From: Thermoanaerobaculia bacterium
GTDB lineage: Bacteria > Acidobacteriota > Thermoanaerobaculia > Multivoradales > UBA5704
Length of the DNA: 13,936 nt
NCBI GenBank assembly: GCA_030150965.1
Contig: JASLEW010000123.1
Coordinates: 1 to 13,936 of the forward strand
Reading direction: 5' to 3'
Shown here: positions 13,845 to 13,936 of the stretch, piece after piece
Layout of the letters: every line of letters begins with the position of its first letter
Numbering within the stretch: position 1 is the stretch's first letter
Notes under the pieces: generated by a model
Seen by the model: only the letters and a program-made list of their open reading frames with translations
The model's database searches: none
What the model was told of the DNA's origin: nothing
Made by a program: the position numbers and the translations under genes

Positions 13845-13936
13845 GAGCCGGTGAGGAGCTGCTGCTGCTGGCGGCGGAGGGCGGGGCGCTGGCGCGCTCC
13901 TGGGTGCGGCGCTACCTCCTGGAGCTGCGGCCGCTC
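13707..13936. repeat. Perfect 90-bp inverted repeat reaching the window end
   Basis: Bases 13847-13936 are the exact reverse complement of 13707-13796, with a 50-nt spacer. The arm carries coding sequence of the nucleotidyltransferase in antisense. A fold-back at the last base of a sequence is most simply an assembly or library chimera; a real inversion is the alternative. Confidence 0.95.

Overview
This is a GC-rich bacterial window. Long GC-saturated reading frames, a CHAT-protease/STAND protein, tandem-TPR proteins and many toxin-antitoxin fragments beside a tRNA-nucleotidyltransferase/rsmD block suggest an Acidobacteriota-like organism, possibly of the Thermoanaerobaculia type. That placement is inference from gene content; there is no rRNA or other marker to prove it. 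Both ends cut through genes, and the right end is a perfect 90-bp fold-back, so the window may be a whole metagenomic contig.

Layout. (1) 3-3500, + strand: a CHAT caspase-like protease fused to a P-loop STAND NTPase and TPRs, 5' truncated. (2) 3434-4578, - strand: reading leftwards, a small peptide gene (4411-4578) that looks like an orphan class I lanthipeptide precursor, an antitoxin, a RelE/ParE toxin, and a truncated N-terminus of a second CHAT-type protein that runs into the end of gene 1. (3) 4757-5370, - strand: decayed pieces of a P-loop NTPase. (4) 5513-7216, + strand: an exported protein with an exact 126-bp (42-residue) tandem TPR array. (5) 7382-7957: a broken PIN-toxin-like fragment (+) facing an orphan Phd/YefM antitoxin (-), whose start is overlapped by a TGTAC-N3-GTACA palindrome. 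(6) 8263-11010, + strand: a 915-residue NACHT NTPase with a C-terminal pentapeptide-repeat helix and an unassigned N-terminal region. (7) 11116-11932, - strand: a TPR fragment joined out of frame to the N-terminal fragment of another protein. (8) 11972-13844, - strand: a tightly coupled housekeeping operon (tRNA nucleotidyltransferase C-terminus, an exported protein of unknown function, rsmD) with 4-nt overlaps at both junctions.

Interpretation. The left 12 kb reads as an accessory, defence-like region next to conserved genes. It holds two intact STAND-class switch proteins, two TA loci (one apparently intact, one broken) and several gene remnants. A 33-bp direct repeat (31/33 identical) at 4705-4737 and 11911-11943 brackets the 7.2 kb containing the NACHT gene, and its right copy lies 28 nt past the rsmD stop. 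The item most likely to be overlooked is the 55-residue peptide gene with a double-glycine leader and a four-cysteine core; no modification enzyme is encoded nearby.
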